Below, in pieces: positions 1-5,298 of a stretch of DNA of 5,298 nt. Under the pieces are notes generated by a model, which ran no database searches, was not told the origin of the DNA, and saw only the letters and a program-made list of their open reading frames with translations. The translations under genes were made by a program, and so were the position numbers. This DNA is from CAIOSQ01 sp041178225 (GTDB taxonomy: Bacteria > Pseudomonadota > Alphaproteobacteria > CACIAM-22H2): assembly GCA_041178225.1 (NCBI GenBank), contig JBEGVV010000155.1, positions 1-5,298 on the forward strand, written 5' to 3'. Every line of letters starts with the position of its first letter. Within the stretch, counting starts at the first letter, position 1.

Positions 1-1
1 G

Positions 2-169
2 TCGAAGGACTGGCTCAAGCTGCTGCAGCTCGAGATGCTCGCGCGCGGCTACTACATGACCTTCCGCGGCATGTTCGTGCTGTCGCTGCCGCACGGGAAG
101 GCCGAGCTCGACGGCTTCGCCGCCGCCTTCGAGGGTTTCCTCGACGACTACGCGCCGCTGCTGGGCTGA
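2..169 (+). CDS. C-terminal end of a probable class III aminotransferase (partial)
   Basis: The frame is open from the window edge to a TGA at 167-169 and gives 55 residues; the 5' part lies outside. The visible tail has a hydrophobic helix (LKLLQLEMLARGYY), a short strand (GMFVLSLPHG) and a closing helix (ELDGFAAAFEGFLDDYAPLL). This pattern matches the small C-terminal domain of class III PLP-dependent aminotransferases related to glutamate-1-semialdehyde aminomutase, where a 'gv...' strand is followed by 'H..e.id...eaf...l'. The catalytic lysine and the PLP-binding motifs would lie upstream and cannot be checked, so the substrate is unknown. It reads in the same direction as the transport operon but is 115 bp away, behind a possible promoter, so membership of the same transcript is open. 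The family call rests on a short tail from memory and is moderate only. Confidence 0.6.
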   Translation, partial: SKDWLKLLQLEMLARGYYMTFRGMFVLSLPHGKAELDGFAAAFEGFLDDYAPLLG

Positions 170-195
170 ACCGGGAGGGCGGGGCGTCGACAAGC

Positions 196-225
196 TTCGC
201 AGCGCGCGGGTCGCTGCTCTAGACT
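196..225 (+). promoter_or_regulatory. Weak sigma-70-like promoter candidate for the transport operon
   Basis: A possible -35 box TTCGCA (196-201) is followed by an 18-bp spacer and a possible -10 box TAGACT (220-225), each matching four of six consensus bases. It lies about 60 bp before the start codon of the binding-protein gene, in the only gap long enough for a promoter. The alternative -35 TCGACA (187-192) matches better but sits 27 bp from the -10, which is too far. In DNA this GC-rich such matches arise easily by chance, so this is a pointer only. Confidence 0.22.
199..217. repeat. Short inverted repeat in the operon leader region
   Basis: GCAGCG (199-204) and CGCTGC (212-217) are perfect 6-bp inverted arms around a 7-base centre. 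The repeat overlaps the spacer between the candidate -35 and -10 boxes. It could be a repressor operator or a weak hairpin at the end of the aminotransferase transcript. It is followed by only a few T residues (T-C-T), so it is a poor intrinsic terminator. Confidence 0.3.
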
Positions 226-273
226 ACGGCTTCGTTTCGGAACGATGACGCGCGCGTGACGTGCGTCCACCCG

Positions 274-279
274 AGGAGG
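274..279 (+). promoter_or_regulatory. Ribosome binding site of the substrate-binding protein gene
   Basis: A perfect AGGAGG Shine-Dalgarno core lies five bases before the ATG at 285. It decides the start: the in-frame GTG at 261 would put this site inside the coding region and place charged residues before the signal peptide. Confidence 0.85.
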
Positions 280-284
280 AAGCC

Positions 285-1298
285 ATGAAGACCGTTACCC
301 GCCGCTCCACCCTCGCCGGGGGCGTCGCCCTCGGCGCCGCAGCCCTCGCCGGCCGCGCGCAGGCCCAGGCGATCGAGAAGGAGCTCGTCGTCTACGCCTC
401 GCACCCCTCGGAGATGGTCGACCATTTCTGCAACGACTTCGGGCAGAAGAACGGCGTCAGGGTCACCACGATCAAGGCCGGCACGGGCGAGCTCCTCAAC
501 CGCATCCGCGCCGAGCGCGCGCGTCCCGGCGCCGACGTGCTCTGGGGCGGGTTCGCGGATACCGGCGCCTCGTCGCCCGACCTCTTCGACCAGTACCGCT
601 CGCGCGAGCTCGCCGCCATCGAGCCGCGGATGATCGACGCCGCCGGCTTCAACACGCCCTTCGGCGCGAGCACGATGGTGATCATGTACAACCGCAACCT
701 CGTGAAGCCCGAGGATGCGCCGAAGAGCTGGGCCGACCTCGCCGACCCGAAATGGGCGAAGAAGATCGTCCATGCCGAGCCCTCCAAGTCGAGCTCGGCC
801 TATTCCGCCCTCGTCACCTGGCTCAGCATCTACGGCAAGGACGACAAGGGCTGGGAACTGGTCGAGCGCATGACGCGCAACATGAACCTCGTGATCCGCT
901 CCAGCCTCGTCTTCCAGCAGGTCGGCCGCGGCGAATACCCGATCGGCGTGACCTACGAGGAGGGCGCGTTCAACTACGTCCTCGCGGGCACGGCGGGCAT
1001 CGTCTACCCGTCGGACGGCACGCTGCTCGAGGCCGAGGGCATGTTCATCGTCAAGGGCGGCCGCAGCCCGAACGCCGCGCGCGCCTTCGCCGACTACCTG
1101 CTCTCGGCGGGCGCGCAGTCGGAGCTCGCGACGAAGTTCCCGGGCCGGCGCCCCACGCGCAAGGGGGTCGCCACGCATCCCGAGATGATCCCGGCCGAGC
1201 GCCTGAAGGTCATCGACTACGATTCGAAGTGGGGCGCGGAGAGCCGCAAGGACATCCTCGACCGCATGCAGCGCATCATCGTCAAGACCCAGGGCTGA
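285..1298 (+). CDS. ABC transporter periplasmic substrate-binding protein, FbpA/AfuA-like, Tat-type signal
   Basis: This 337-residue protein is the extracytoplasmic ligand-binding part of the ABC importer encoded downstream. Residues 1-29 form a signal peptide: a twin arginine (TRRSTL, 5-10), an Ala/Gly/Leu-rich core, and an AQA cleavage region near residues 25-29. The twin arginine suggests Tat export, although the usual Phe of the motif is replaced. The mature part opens with LVVYASHP (34-41), as in type 2 periplasmic-binding proteins of the ferric-iron/AfuA cluster. Other family blocks are GTGELLNRIRAE (66-77), MYNRNLV (134-140), SWADLADPKWAKKI (148-161), TYEEG (223-227) and the tail IDYDSKWGAESRKDIL. 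FbpA-type ferric proteins bind iron through neighbouring tyrosines; no adjacent Tyr pair occurs anywhere here, so iron is unlikely. AfuA, a relative, binds hexose phosphates, and the isomerase at the operon's end points the same way. The precise ligand is unknown. The start is set by the AGGAGG at 274-279. Confidence 0.92.
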   Translation: MKTVTRRSTLAGGVALGAAALAGRAQAQAIEKELVVYASHPSEMVDHFCNDFGQKNGVRVTTIKAGTGELLNRIRAERARPGADVLWGGFADTGASSPDLFDQYRSRELAAIEPRMIDAAGFNTPFGASTMVIMYNRNLVKPEDAPKSWADLADPKWAKKIVHAEPSKSSSAYSALVTWLSIYGKDDKGWELVERMTRNMNLVIRSSLVFQQVGRGEYPIGVTYEEGAFNYVLAGTAGIVYPSDGTLLEAEGMFIVKGGRSPNAARAFADYLLSAGAQSELATKFPGRRPTRKGVATHPEMIPAERLKVIDYDSKWGAESRKDILDRMQRIIVKTQG

Positions 1299-1305
1299 GG
1301 CGCGC

Positions 1306-1333
1306 GGGCGCCGCGGCCAGCGCGGCGGCGCCC
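1306..1333 (+). other. Perfect 9-bp GC hairpin between binding-protein and ATPase genes
   Basis: GGGCGCCGC (1306-1314) pairs perfectly with GCGGCGCCC (1325-1333) around a 10-base loop. All nine pairs are G-C, so it should be stable in RNA. It starts seven bases after the stop codon of the binding-protein gene and has no T-tract behind it, so it is not a classical intrinsic terminator. In ABC importer operons, hairpins at this place often protect the 3' end of the upstream message or cause partial termination, giving more binding protein than membrane components. That role is inferred here. Confidence 0.6.
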
Positions 1334-1354
1334 TGCCCATCCGCGACACAAGGC

Positions 1355-1358
1355 AGGA
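1355..1358 (+). promoter_or_regulatory. Ribosome binding site supporting the GTG start of the ATPase
   Basis: AGGA (1355-1358) lies five bases before the GTG at 1364. No ATG occurs in this frame between here and the conserved ABC core, so the GTG is the most reasonable start. The site is weaker than the AGGAGG or GGAGGA of the neighbouring genes. Confidence 0.55.
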
Positions 1359-1363
1359 CCAGC

Positions 1364-2446
1364 GTGCCGACGACCTCCGTCACGATCGAATCGCTCACAA
1401 GGCGCTTCGGCGACTTCGTCGCCGTCGACGACGTCTCCCTCTCCATCCGCTCCGGCGAGTTCTTCACCCTGCTCGGCTCGAGCGGCTGCGGCAAGACCAC
1501 GCTGCTGCGCGTGGTTGCGGGCTTCCTGCGCCAGACCTCCGGCCGCGTGCTCTTTGGCGACCGGCCGATCGACGACGTGCCCGCCCATCGGCGCAACACC
1601 GGCATGGTGTTCCAGAACTACGCGATCTTCCCGCACCTCACCGTCACCCAGAACATCGCCTACGGGCTCAAGGCCCGCGGCCTGCCGCGCGCCGAGGTCG
1701 AGCGGCGCGTCGGGCGGATGCTCGAGATGACGCGGCTCGCACCGCTCGCCGCGCGCCGACCGCGCGAGCTCTCGGGCGGGCAGCAGCAGCGCGTCGTGCT
1801 CGCCCGCGCCGTGGTCATCGAGCCCGACGTGCTGCTGATGGACGAGCCGCTCTCCAATCTCGACAGCAAGCTGCGCCACCAGGTTCGCGAGACGATCGGC
1901 GAGTTGCAGCGCGAGATCGGCGTGACCACGATCTACGTGACGCACGACCAGGAGGAGGCGCTGTCGCTCTCCGACCGCATCGCCGTGATGCGCGCGGGCC
2001 GGATCGAGCAGCTTGGCACGCCGCACGAGATCTTCAACGAGCCGCGCACGCGCTTCGTCGCGGGATTCATCGGCGAGAGCAACTTCCTGCCCGCGCGCCG
2101 CGCGGGCGCGGCCGATGCGGCCGGCCTCGTGCCCTTCGAGGCCGAAGGGGGGCTGCGCCTGGCCGTGCCCGCGACGCGGCTGCGCGGCGACGGCGCCCGC
2201 TTCGTGCTCGCCTTCCGGCCACACCACGTGCGCGTGGGGCCGGGCGCCTCCCATGGCGCGGTGCTGCGCGACACCGTCTATGCCGGCACGTCGATGCGCC
2301 AGGTGCTCGACGTCGGCGGCGGCACGCAGGTCGTGGCGCTGGCGCTGAGCCAGCCCGGCGCCATCGCCACCGCGCCCGGTTCCGCCCTGCGCTTCGACGT
2401 CGCGCCCGAGGCGATCACCGCGTTCGCGGAGGACGAGGCACGATGA
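1364..2446 (+). CDS. ABC transporter ATP-binding protein (FbpC/AfuC/PotA-like, with TOBE-type C-terminus)
   Basis: This 360-residue cytoplasmic ATPase drives the importer. All nucleotide-binding motifs are intact: Walker A GSSGCGKT (38-45), Q-loop Gln84 in VFQNYAIFPH, signature LSGGQ (136-140), Walker B VLLMDE (156-161), D-loop SNLD (164-167) and the H-switch His194 in YVTHDQEEAL. The block FNEPRTRFVAGFIGESNFL, typical of this subfamily, leads into a C-terminal region of about 110 residues that fits a TOBE_2 regulatory or dimer-contact domain. Length and order match the Fe3+/spermidine/putrescine/AfuC group of importer ATPases (about 340-370 residues). Start choice: GTG 1364, behind AGGA at 1355-1358; the upstream open frame overlaps the binding-protein gene and is not coding. 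The stop overlaps the permease ATG by four bases (ATGA, 2443-2446), indicating translational coupling. The sequence alone does not reveal the substrate, since ATPases of this group serve many ligands. Confidence 0.95.
   Translation: MPTTSVTIESLTRRFGDFVAVDDVSLSIRSGEFFTLLGSSGCGKTTLLRVVAGFLRQTSGRVLFGDRPIDDVPAHRRNTGMVFQNYAIFPHLTVTQNIAYGLKARGLPRAEVERRVGRMLEMTRLAPLAARRPRELSGGQQQRVVLARAVVIEPDVLLMDEPLSNLDSKLRHQVRETIGELQREIGVTTIYVTHDQEEALSLSDRIAVMRAGRIEQLGTPHEIFNEPRTRFVAGFIGESNFLPARRAGAADAAGLVPFEAEGGLRLAVPATRLRGDGARFVLAFRPHHVRVGPGASHGAVLRDTVYAGTSMRQVLDVGGGTQVVALALSQPGAIATAPGSALRFDVAPEAITAFAEDEAR
2428..2433 (+). promoter_or_regulatory. Ribosome binding site of the permease gene, inside the ATPase gene
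   Basis: GGAGGA lies nine bases before the ATG at 2443, within the last codons of the ATPase gene. It supports initiation at the ATGA overlap. Confidence 0.6.
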
Positions 2447-4119
2447 GCGCCGCCCCCGCGCCGCGGGTGGCGCTGCGCGACCTGCTCGGCTTCTGGCCGA
2501 TGGTGACGCTCGCGGCCTTCGCGGTCGTGGCGCTGCTTCTCGTGCTGCCGGTGGCGAGCATCGTGGGCCTCAGCTTCTCGGGGAAGGACGATGCCGCAAG
2601 CCCGCTCGAGAACTACCGGCTGTTCTTCTCCGAGCGCTTCTACTGGCAGACCCTCGTCAATTCCTTCCAGGTCAGCGCGCTCGCGACGCTGGGTGCCGTG
2701 CTGGTCGGGGTGCCGGCGGCGTATTTCACGACCCGCTACGACATCTGGGGGCGCGGCTTCGTGCGCGCGGCGGTGGTCATCACCTTCGTCTCGCCGCCCT
2801 TCATCGGCTCCTATTCCTGGGTGATCCTGTTCGGGCGCAGCGGGCTGGTGTCGTCGTGGCTCGCGCAATGGGGGATCCACCTCCCGTCGATCTACGGCGC
2901 GCAGGGCATCGTCTTCGTCTTCGTCCTCCAGTACTTCCCCTTCGTCTTCCTGCTCGTCTCGTCGGGCCTGCGCTCGATCGACCAGAGCGTGGAGGACGCG
3001 GCGCGCAACCTCGGTTCGAGCGAGTTGCGCGGCTTCCTGACGGTGATCGCGCCCATGCTGGTGCCCTCCGTCTCGACCGGCGCGCTGCTCGTCTTCGTCG
3101 CCGCGTTCTCCGACTTCGGCACGCCGATCATCCTCGGCGAGCGCTTCCGCGTCCTGCCGGTGCTCGTCTACAGCGAGTTCGTCAACGACTTCGGCGGCAG
3201 GCCGACCCTCGCGGCGACGCTCTCCGTCCTGCTGCTCGCCGTCACCGCGCTCGCGCTGCTGCTGCAGCGCGCGATCGCGACGCGCTTCGCGCATGGCGCG
3301 CAGACGATCCGGCCGCTGGAGATGCGCGAGCAGCCGCTGGTCAGGCGCGTCCTCGCGAGCGCCTACGTGCTGCTGCTCACCGGCCTCGCCCTGCTGCCGG
3401 TGGCGACGGTCGTCGTCTCGTCCTTCCTCGAAGCCAACGGGCCGCTCCTCGTCGCGCGCCTGACGCTCGACAACTACCGCGCCATCGCGCGCAACCTTGA
3501 GCTGCCGCTCGCCAACACGCTGCTCTTCACGAGCGCGGCGACGCTGCTCTGCGCCGTCGCGGGCACGGCGATCGCCTACGTGGTCGTGCGCCGCCGCGGC
3601 CGCGTCACGGGCCTGCTCGACATGGTCATCATGTTCTCCTATGCGGTGCCGGGCATCGTGCTCGGCGTCGGGCTCGTCGTCGCCTTCAACGAGCCGCCGA
3701 TGCTGCTCACCGGGACCGCGACGATCATCGTGCTGGCCTACTTCATCCGGCGGCTGCCCTTCTCGGTGCGCTCGGCCGTGGCGATGCTGCAGCAGGTGGC
3801 GCGCGACGCCGAGGATGCCTCGACGAATCTCGGCGCCGGCCCGCTGCGCACCTTCCTCCTCGTCACCGTGCCGATGATCTCCGCGGGCATCCTGTCGGGC
3901 GCGCTGCTCACCTGGTCGAACACGATCCGCGAGCTGAGCGCGACGCTGATCTTGCAGTCCGGCTCGACCGCGACCATGAGCGTGTCGATCTTCACCGAGG
4001 TGGTGAACGCGAATTTCGGGCTCGCCGCCGCCCATGGCACGATCCTGATCGCGCTGACCTTCGTGCCCCTGGCGATCCTGTTCCGCTTCATGGGCAAGCG
4101 CGAGGAGGTCCTGGTATGA
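2443..4119 (+). CDS. Fused two-domain ABC transporter permease (FbpB/AfuB-like)
   Basis: This 558-residue inner-membrane protein contains both halves of the transport channel in one chain. Twelve hydrophobic segments can be picked out as two sets of six: roughly residues 18-45, 70-95, 108-130, 152-176, 200-232 and 255-280, then 303-328, 355-383, 388-415, 424-445, 472-491 and 525-550. Each half has a cytoplasmic EAA-type loop where the ATPase docks: SVEDAARNLGSSELRGFLTV with Pro204 (first half) and DAEDASTNLGAGPLRTFLLV with Pro477 (second half), both keeping the E/D-A...G...P spacing. This duplicated layout is typical of the ferric/AfuB/ThiP permease group and differs from most sugar importers, which use two separate permease chains. 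The gene overlaps the ATPase stop by four bases, and its own stop overlaps the isomerase start by four bases. The substrate cannot be read from the permease. The central linker at about 280-302 is charged and presumably cytoplasmic. Confidence 0.95.
   Translation: MSAAPAPRVALRDLLGFWPMVTLAAFAVVALLLVLPVASIVGLSFSGKDDAASPLENYRLFFSERFYWQTLVNSFQVSALATLGAVLVGVPAAYFTTRYDIWGRGFVRAAVVITFVSPPFIGSYSWVILFGRSGLVSSWLAQWGIHLPSIYGAQGIVFVFVLQYFPFVFLLVSSGLRSIDQSVEDAARNLGSSELRGFLTVIAPMLVPSVSTGALLVFVAAFSDFGTPIILGERFRVLPVLVYSEFVNDFGGRPTLAATLSVLLLAVTALALLLQRAIATRFAHGAQTIRPLEMREQPLVRRVLASAYVLLLTGLALLPVATVVVSSFLEANGPLLVARLTLDNYRAIARNLELPLANTLLFTSAATLLCAVAGTAIAYVVVRRRGRVTGLLDMVIMFSYAVPGIVLGVGLVVAFNEPPMLLTGTATIIVLAYFIRRLPFSVRSAVAMLQQVARDAEDASTNLGAGPLRTFLLVTVPMISAGILSGALLTWSNTIRELSATLILQSGSTATMSVSIFTEVVNANFGLAAAHGTILIALTFVPLAILFRFMGKREEVLV
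4103..4108 (+). promoter_or_regulatory. Ribosome binding site of the sugar isomerase gene, inside the permease gene
   Basis: A perfect AGGAGG lies seven bases before the ATG at 4116, within the last codons of the permease gene. It fixes the isomerase start and makes efficient independent or coupled initiation likely. Confidence 0.75.
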
Positions 4120-5298
4120 TCGCACCCGAGGCCGCTCGACACGCGCTCGCCGCGCGCGTCGCCGAGGTCGCGTCGCGTGGCGCCGAGGCGCACGCGGAGG
4201 AGTTCGGCCAGCTAGCGGCGCGGCTCGCCCGCCGCGGCCTCGACGTCGAGGCGCTGCTCGCGCGGCTGTCGCGGTTGCGCATCGCCGTGCCGAGCTGGGC
4301 GCTGGGGACCGGTGGCACGCGCTTCGGGCGCTTCGCGGAGGCCGGCGAGCCCGCGAACCTGTTCCAGAAGATCGACGACGTCGCGGCGCTCGACGCGCTG
4401 ACCGGCGCGAATGGCGAGGTCAGCCTCCACATCCCCTGGGACGAGCCGGAGGACGTCGCGGCCACGCGCCAGTACCTCGAGGCCTCGCGCGTCGCCTGCG
4501 GCCCGATCAACTCCAACACCTTCCAGGATGGCGCGCGGCCCAACGACCCGCGCGCGAGCTGGAAGTTCGGCTCGGTCTCGAACGCCTTCGAGGCGGCGCG
4601 CGAGCGCGCCATCGAGCACAACCTCCATGTCGTCGAGATCGGCGAGCGGCTCGGCAGCCGCGCGCTCACCGTCTGGCTTCCCGACGGCTCGAACCATCCC
4701 GGGCAGCACGACTTCCGCGGCGCGCTCGACCGCACCATCGAAAGCCTGCGCCGCGTGCACGAGGCGCTGCCGCCCGGCTGGTCGATGTACACCGAGCACA
4801 AGCCCTTCGAGCCCGCCTTCTACAGCTCGGTCAATCCCGACTGGGGCGCGAGCCTCCTGATCGCGCGCGAGCTTGGCGAGAACTGTCGCTGCCTCGTCGA
4901 CCTCGGCCACCACCTGCCCAACGCGAACATCGAGCAGGTCGTGGCGATGCTGCTGCGCGAGCGCCGGCTCGGCGGCTTCCACTTCAACGATTCCAGCTAT
5001 GGCGACGACGACCTCACCGCGGGATCGATCCGGCCCTACCGCCTCTTCCTGGTCTGCTGCGAGCTGGCGGCGGGCGAGGCGGACGGGCTGGTCGAAGACC
5101 ACCCGCTCGACCTGATGATCGACGCGAGCCACAACATCAAGGACCCGATGGAGGACATCCTGCAATCGACGGAGGCGATCCTGCTCGCCCATGCGCAGGC
5201 CTTCCTCGTCGATCGCGAGGCGCTGGGCGCCGCGCGCGCGGCGAACGACGCCGCGCTGGCGCAGGAGATCCTGCAGGACGGGTTCCGCACCGACGCGC
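4116..5298 (+). CDS. rhaI: L-rhamnose isomerase-type sugar isomerase, Pseudomonas stutzeri RhaI family (3' end outside window)
   Basis: The window holds 394 residues of a cytoplasmic, metal-dependent aldose-ketose isomerase with a TIM-barrel fold; the family is about 430 residues, so only a short tail is missing. Family blocks in order: VPSWALGTGGTRFGRF (58-73), LHIPWD (104-109), SNTFQD (133-138), ALTVWLPDGSN (183-193), TEHK (226-229), FYSSVNPDWG (235-244), CLVDLGHHLPN (259-269), GGFHFNDSSYGDDDL (286-300) and MIDASHN (334-340). Using the P. stutzeri enzyme from memory, its metal ligands Glu219, Asp254, His257, His281, Asp289, Asp291 and Asp327 correspond to E227, D262, H265, H289, D297, D299 and D336, so the site is complete. 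The enzyme should interconvert L-rhamnose and L-rhamnulose or a related pair; this family is promiscuous (L-lyxose, L-mannose, D-allose, D-ribose). Several residues next to conserved blocks differ from the P. stutzeri type, so the true substrate may differ and the symbol marks the family only. The ATG overlaps the permease stop (ATGA, 4116-4119), tying it to the importer. Confidence 0.88.
   Translation, partial: MIAPEAARHALAARVAEVASRGAEAHAEEFGQLAARLARRGLDVEALLARLSRLRIAVPSWALGTGGTRFGRFAEAGEPANLFQKIDDVAALDALTGANGEVSLHIPWDEPEDVAATRQYLEASRVACGPINSNTFQDGARPNDPRASWKFGSVSNAFEAARERAIEHNLHVVEIGERLGSRALTVWLPDGSNHPGQHDFRGALDRTIESLRRVHEALPPGWSMYTEHKPFEPAFYSSVNPDWGASLLIARELGENCRCLVDLGHHLPNANIEQVVAMLLRERRLGGFHFNDSSYGDDDLTAGSIRPYRLFLVCCELAAGEADGLVEDHPLDLMIDASHNIKDPMEDILQSTEAILLAHAQAFLVDREALGAARAANDAALAQEILQDGFRTDA

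Noticed and set aside
261..284. Upstream GTG start for the binding protein, eight codons earlier
   Set aside because: It would place the perfect AGGAGG inside the gene and add the charged segment MRPPEEEA before the twin-arginine signal. The ATG at 285 has ideal spacing.
1306..1333. Intrinsic terminator after the binding-protein gene
   Set aside because: The stem is strong but no T-tract follows and the operon continues on the same strand, so it is listed as a hairpin, not a terminator.
219..1349. A 376-codon open frame on the - strand opposite the binding-protein gene
   Set aside because: Compositionally biased (Arg/Ala/Gly/Glu/Asp) with no family motif. The + strand frame has a signal peptide, a strong ribosome binding site and family motifs.
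752..1363. Extension of the ATPase frame far upstream into the binding-protein gene
   Set aside because: The extra residues are Arg/Gly/His-rich and overlap the binding-protein gene. The ABC domain begins at the GTG at 1364, behind a ribosome binding site.
2278..4125. A 615-codon open frame on the - strand opposite the permease gene
   Set aside because: Its translation is low-complexity, dominated by Arg, Ala, Glu, Asp and Gln, with no recognisable domain. It lies exactly opposite a convincing 12-helix permease and arises because G/C-rich third positions remove stop codons from that antisense frame.
4212..5192. A 326-codon open frame on the - strand opposite the isomerase gene
   Set aside because: Arg/Ala/Glu/Val-rich with no domain pattern, and opposite a gene with every metal ligand conserved. 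It is a GC shadow.
1..5298. tRNA, rRNA, CRISPR array, insertion sequence or transposase
   Set aside because: No tRNA-like folds, regularly spaced repeats, terminal inverted repeats or transposase motifs were seen. Almost all of the window is filled by the five genes.

Overview
The window is very GC-rich with strong third-position G/C, and every convincing gene lies on the + strand. Base composition, the RR-type signal peptide and the gene families suggest a high-GC proteobacterium, most likely an alphaproteobacterium (Hyphomicrobiales or Rhodospirillales type). That placement is an inference, because there is no rRNA or marker gene here.

Layout: (1) bases 2-169 hold the last 55 codons of a gene that looks like the C-terminus of a class III, PLP-dependent aminotransferase. 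(2) A 115-bp gap (170-284) carries a weak promoter candidate, a short inverted repeat, a 10-bp palindrome and a strong ribosome binding site. (3) Bases 285-1298 encode a periplasmic substrate-binding protein with a Tat-like signal peptide. (4) A 65-bp gap contains a perfect 9-bp GC hairpin. (5) Bases 1364-2446 encode the ABC ATPase, with a GTG start. (6) Bases 2443-4119 encode a fused two-domain permease. (7) From 4116 to beyond the window end runs a metal-dependent sugar isomerase of the L-rhamnose isomerase RhaI (Pseudomonas stutzeri) type. The last three genes are joined by 4-base ATGA overlaps, so genes 3-7 look like one transcription unit.

How they work together: the transporter has the FbpABC/AfuABC architecture (binding protein, ATPase, one permease chain with two six-helix halves). 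By reflex this is annotated as a ferric iron importer. However, the binding protein has no adjacent Tyr-Tyr pair as used by FbpA-type ferric sites, and the permease gene overlaps a sugar isomerase gene. The best reading is a sugar or sugar-derivative uptake and catabolism operon in which the imported compound is isomerised from aldose to ketose in the cytoplasm. The exact substrate cannot be read from the sequence. Further catabolic genes (kinase, aldolase or dehydrogenase) would be expected just downstream of the window.
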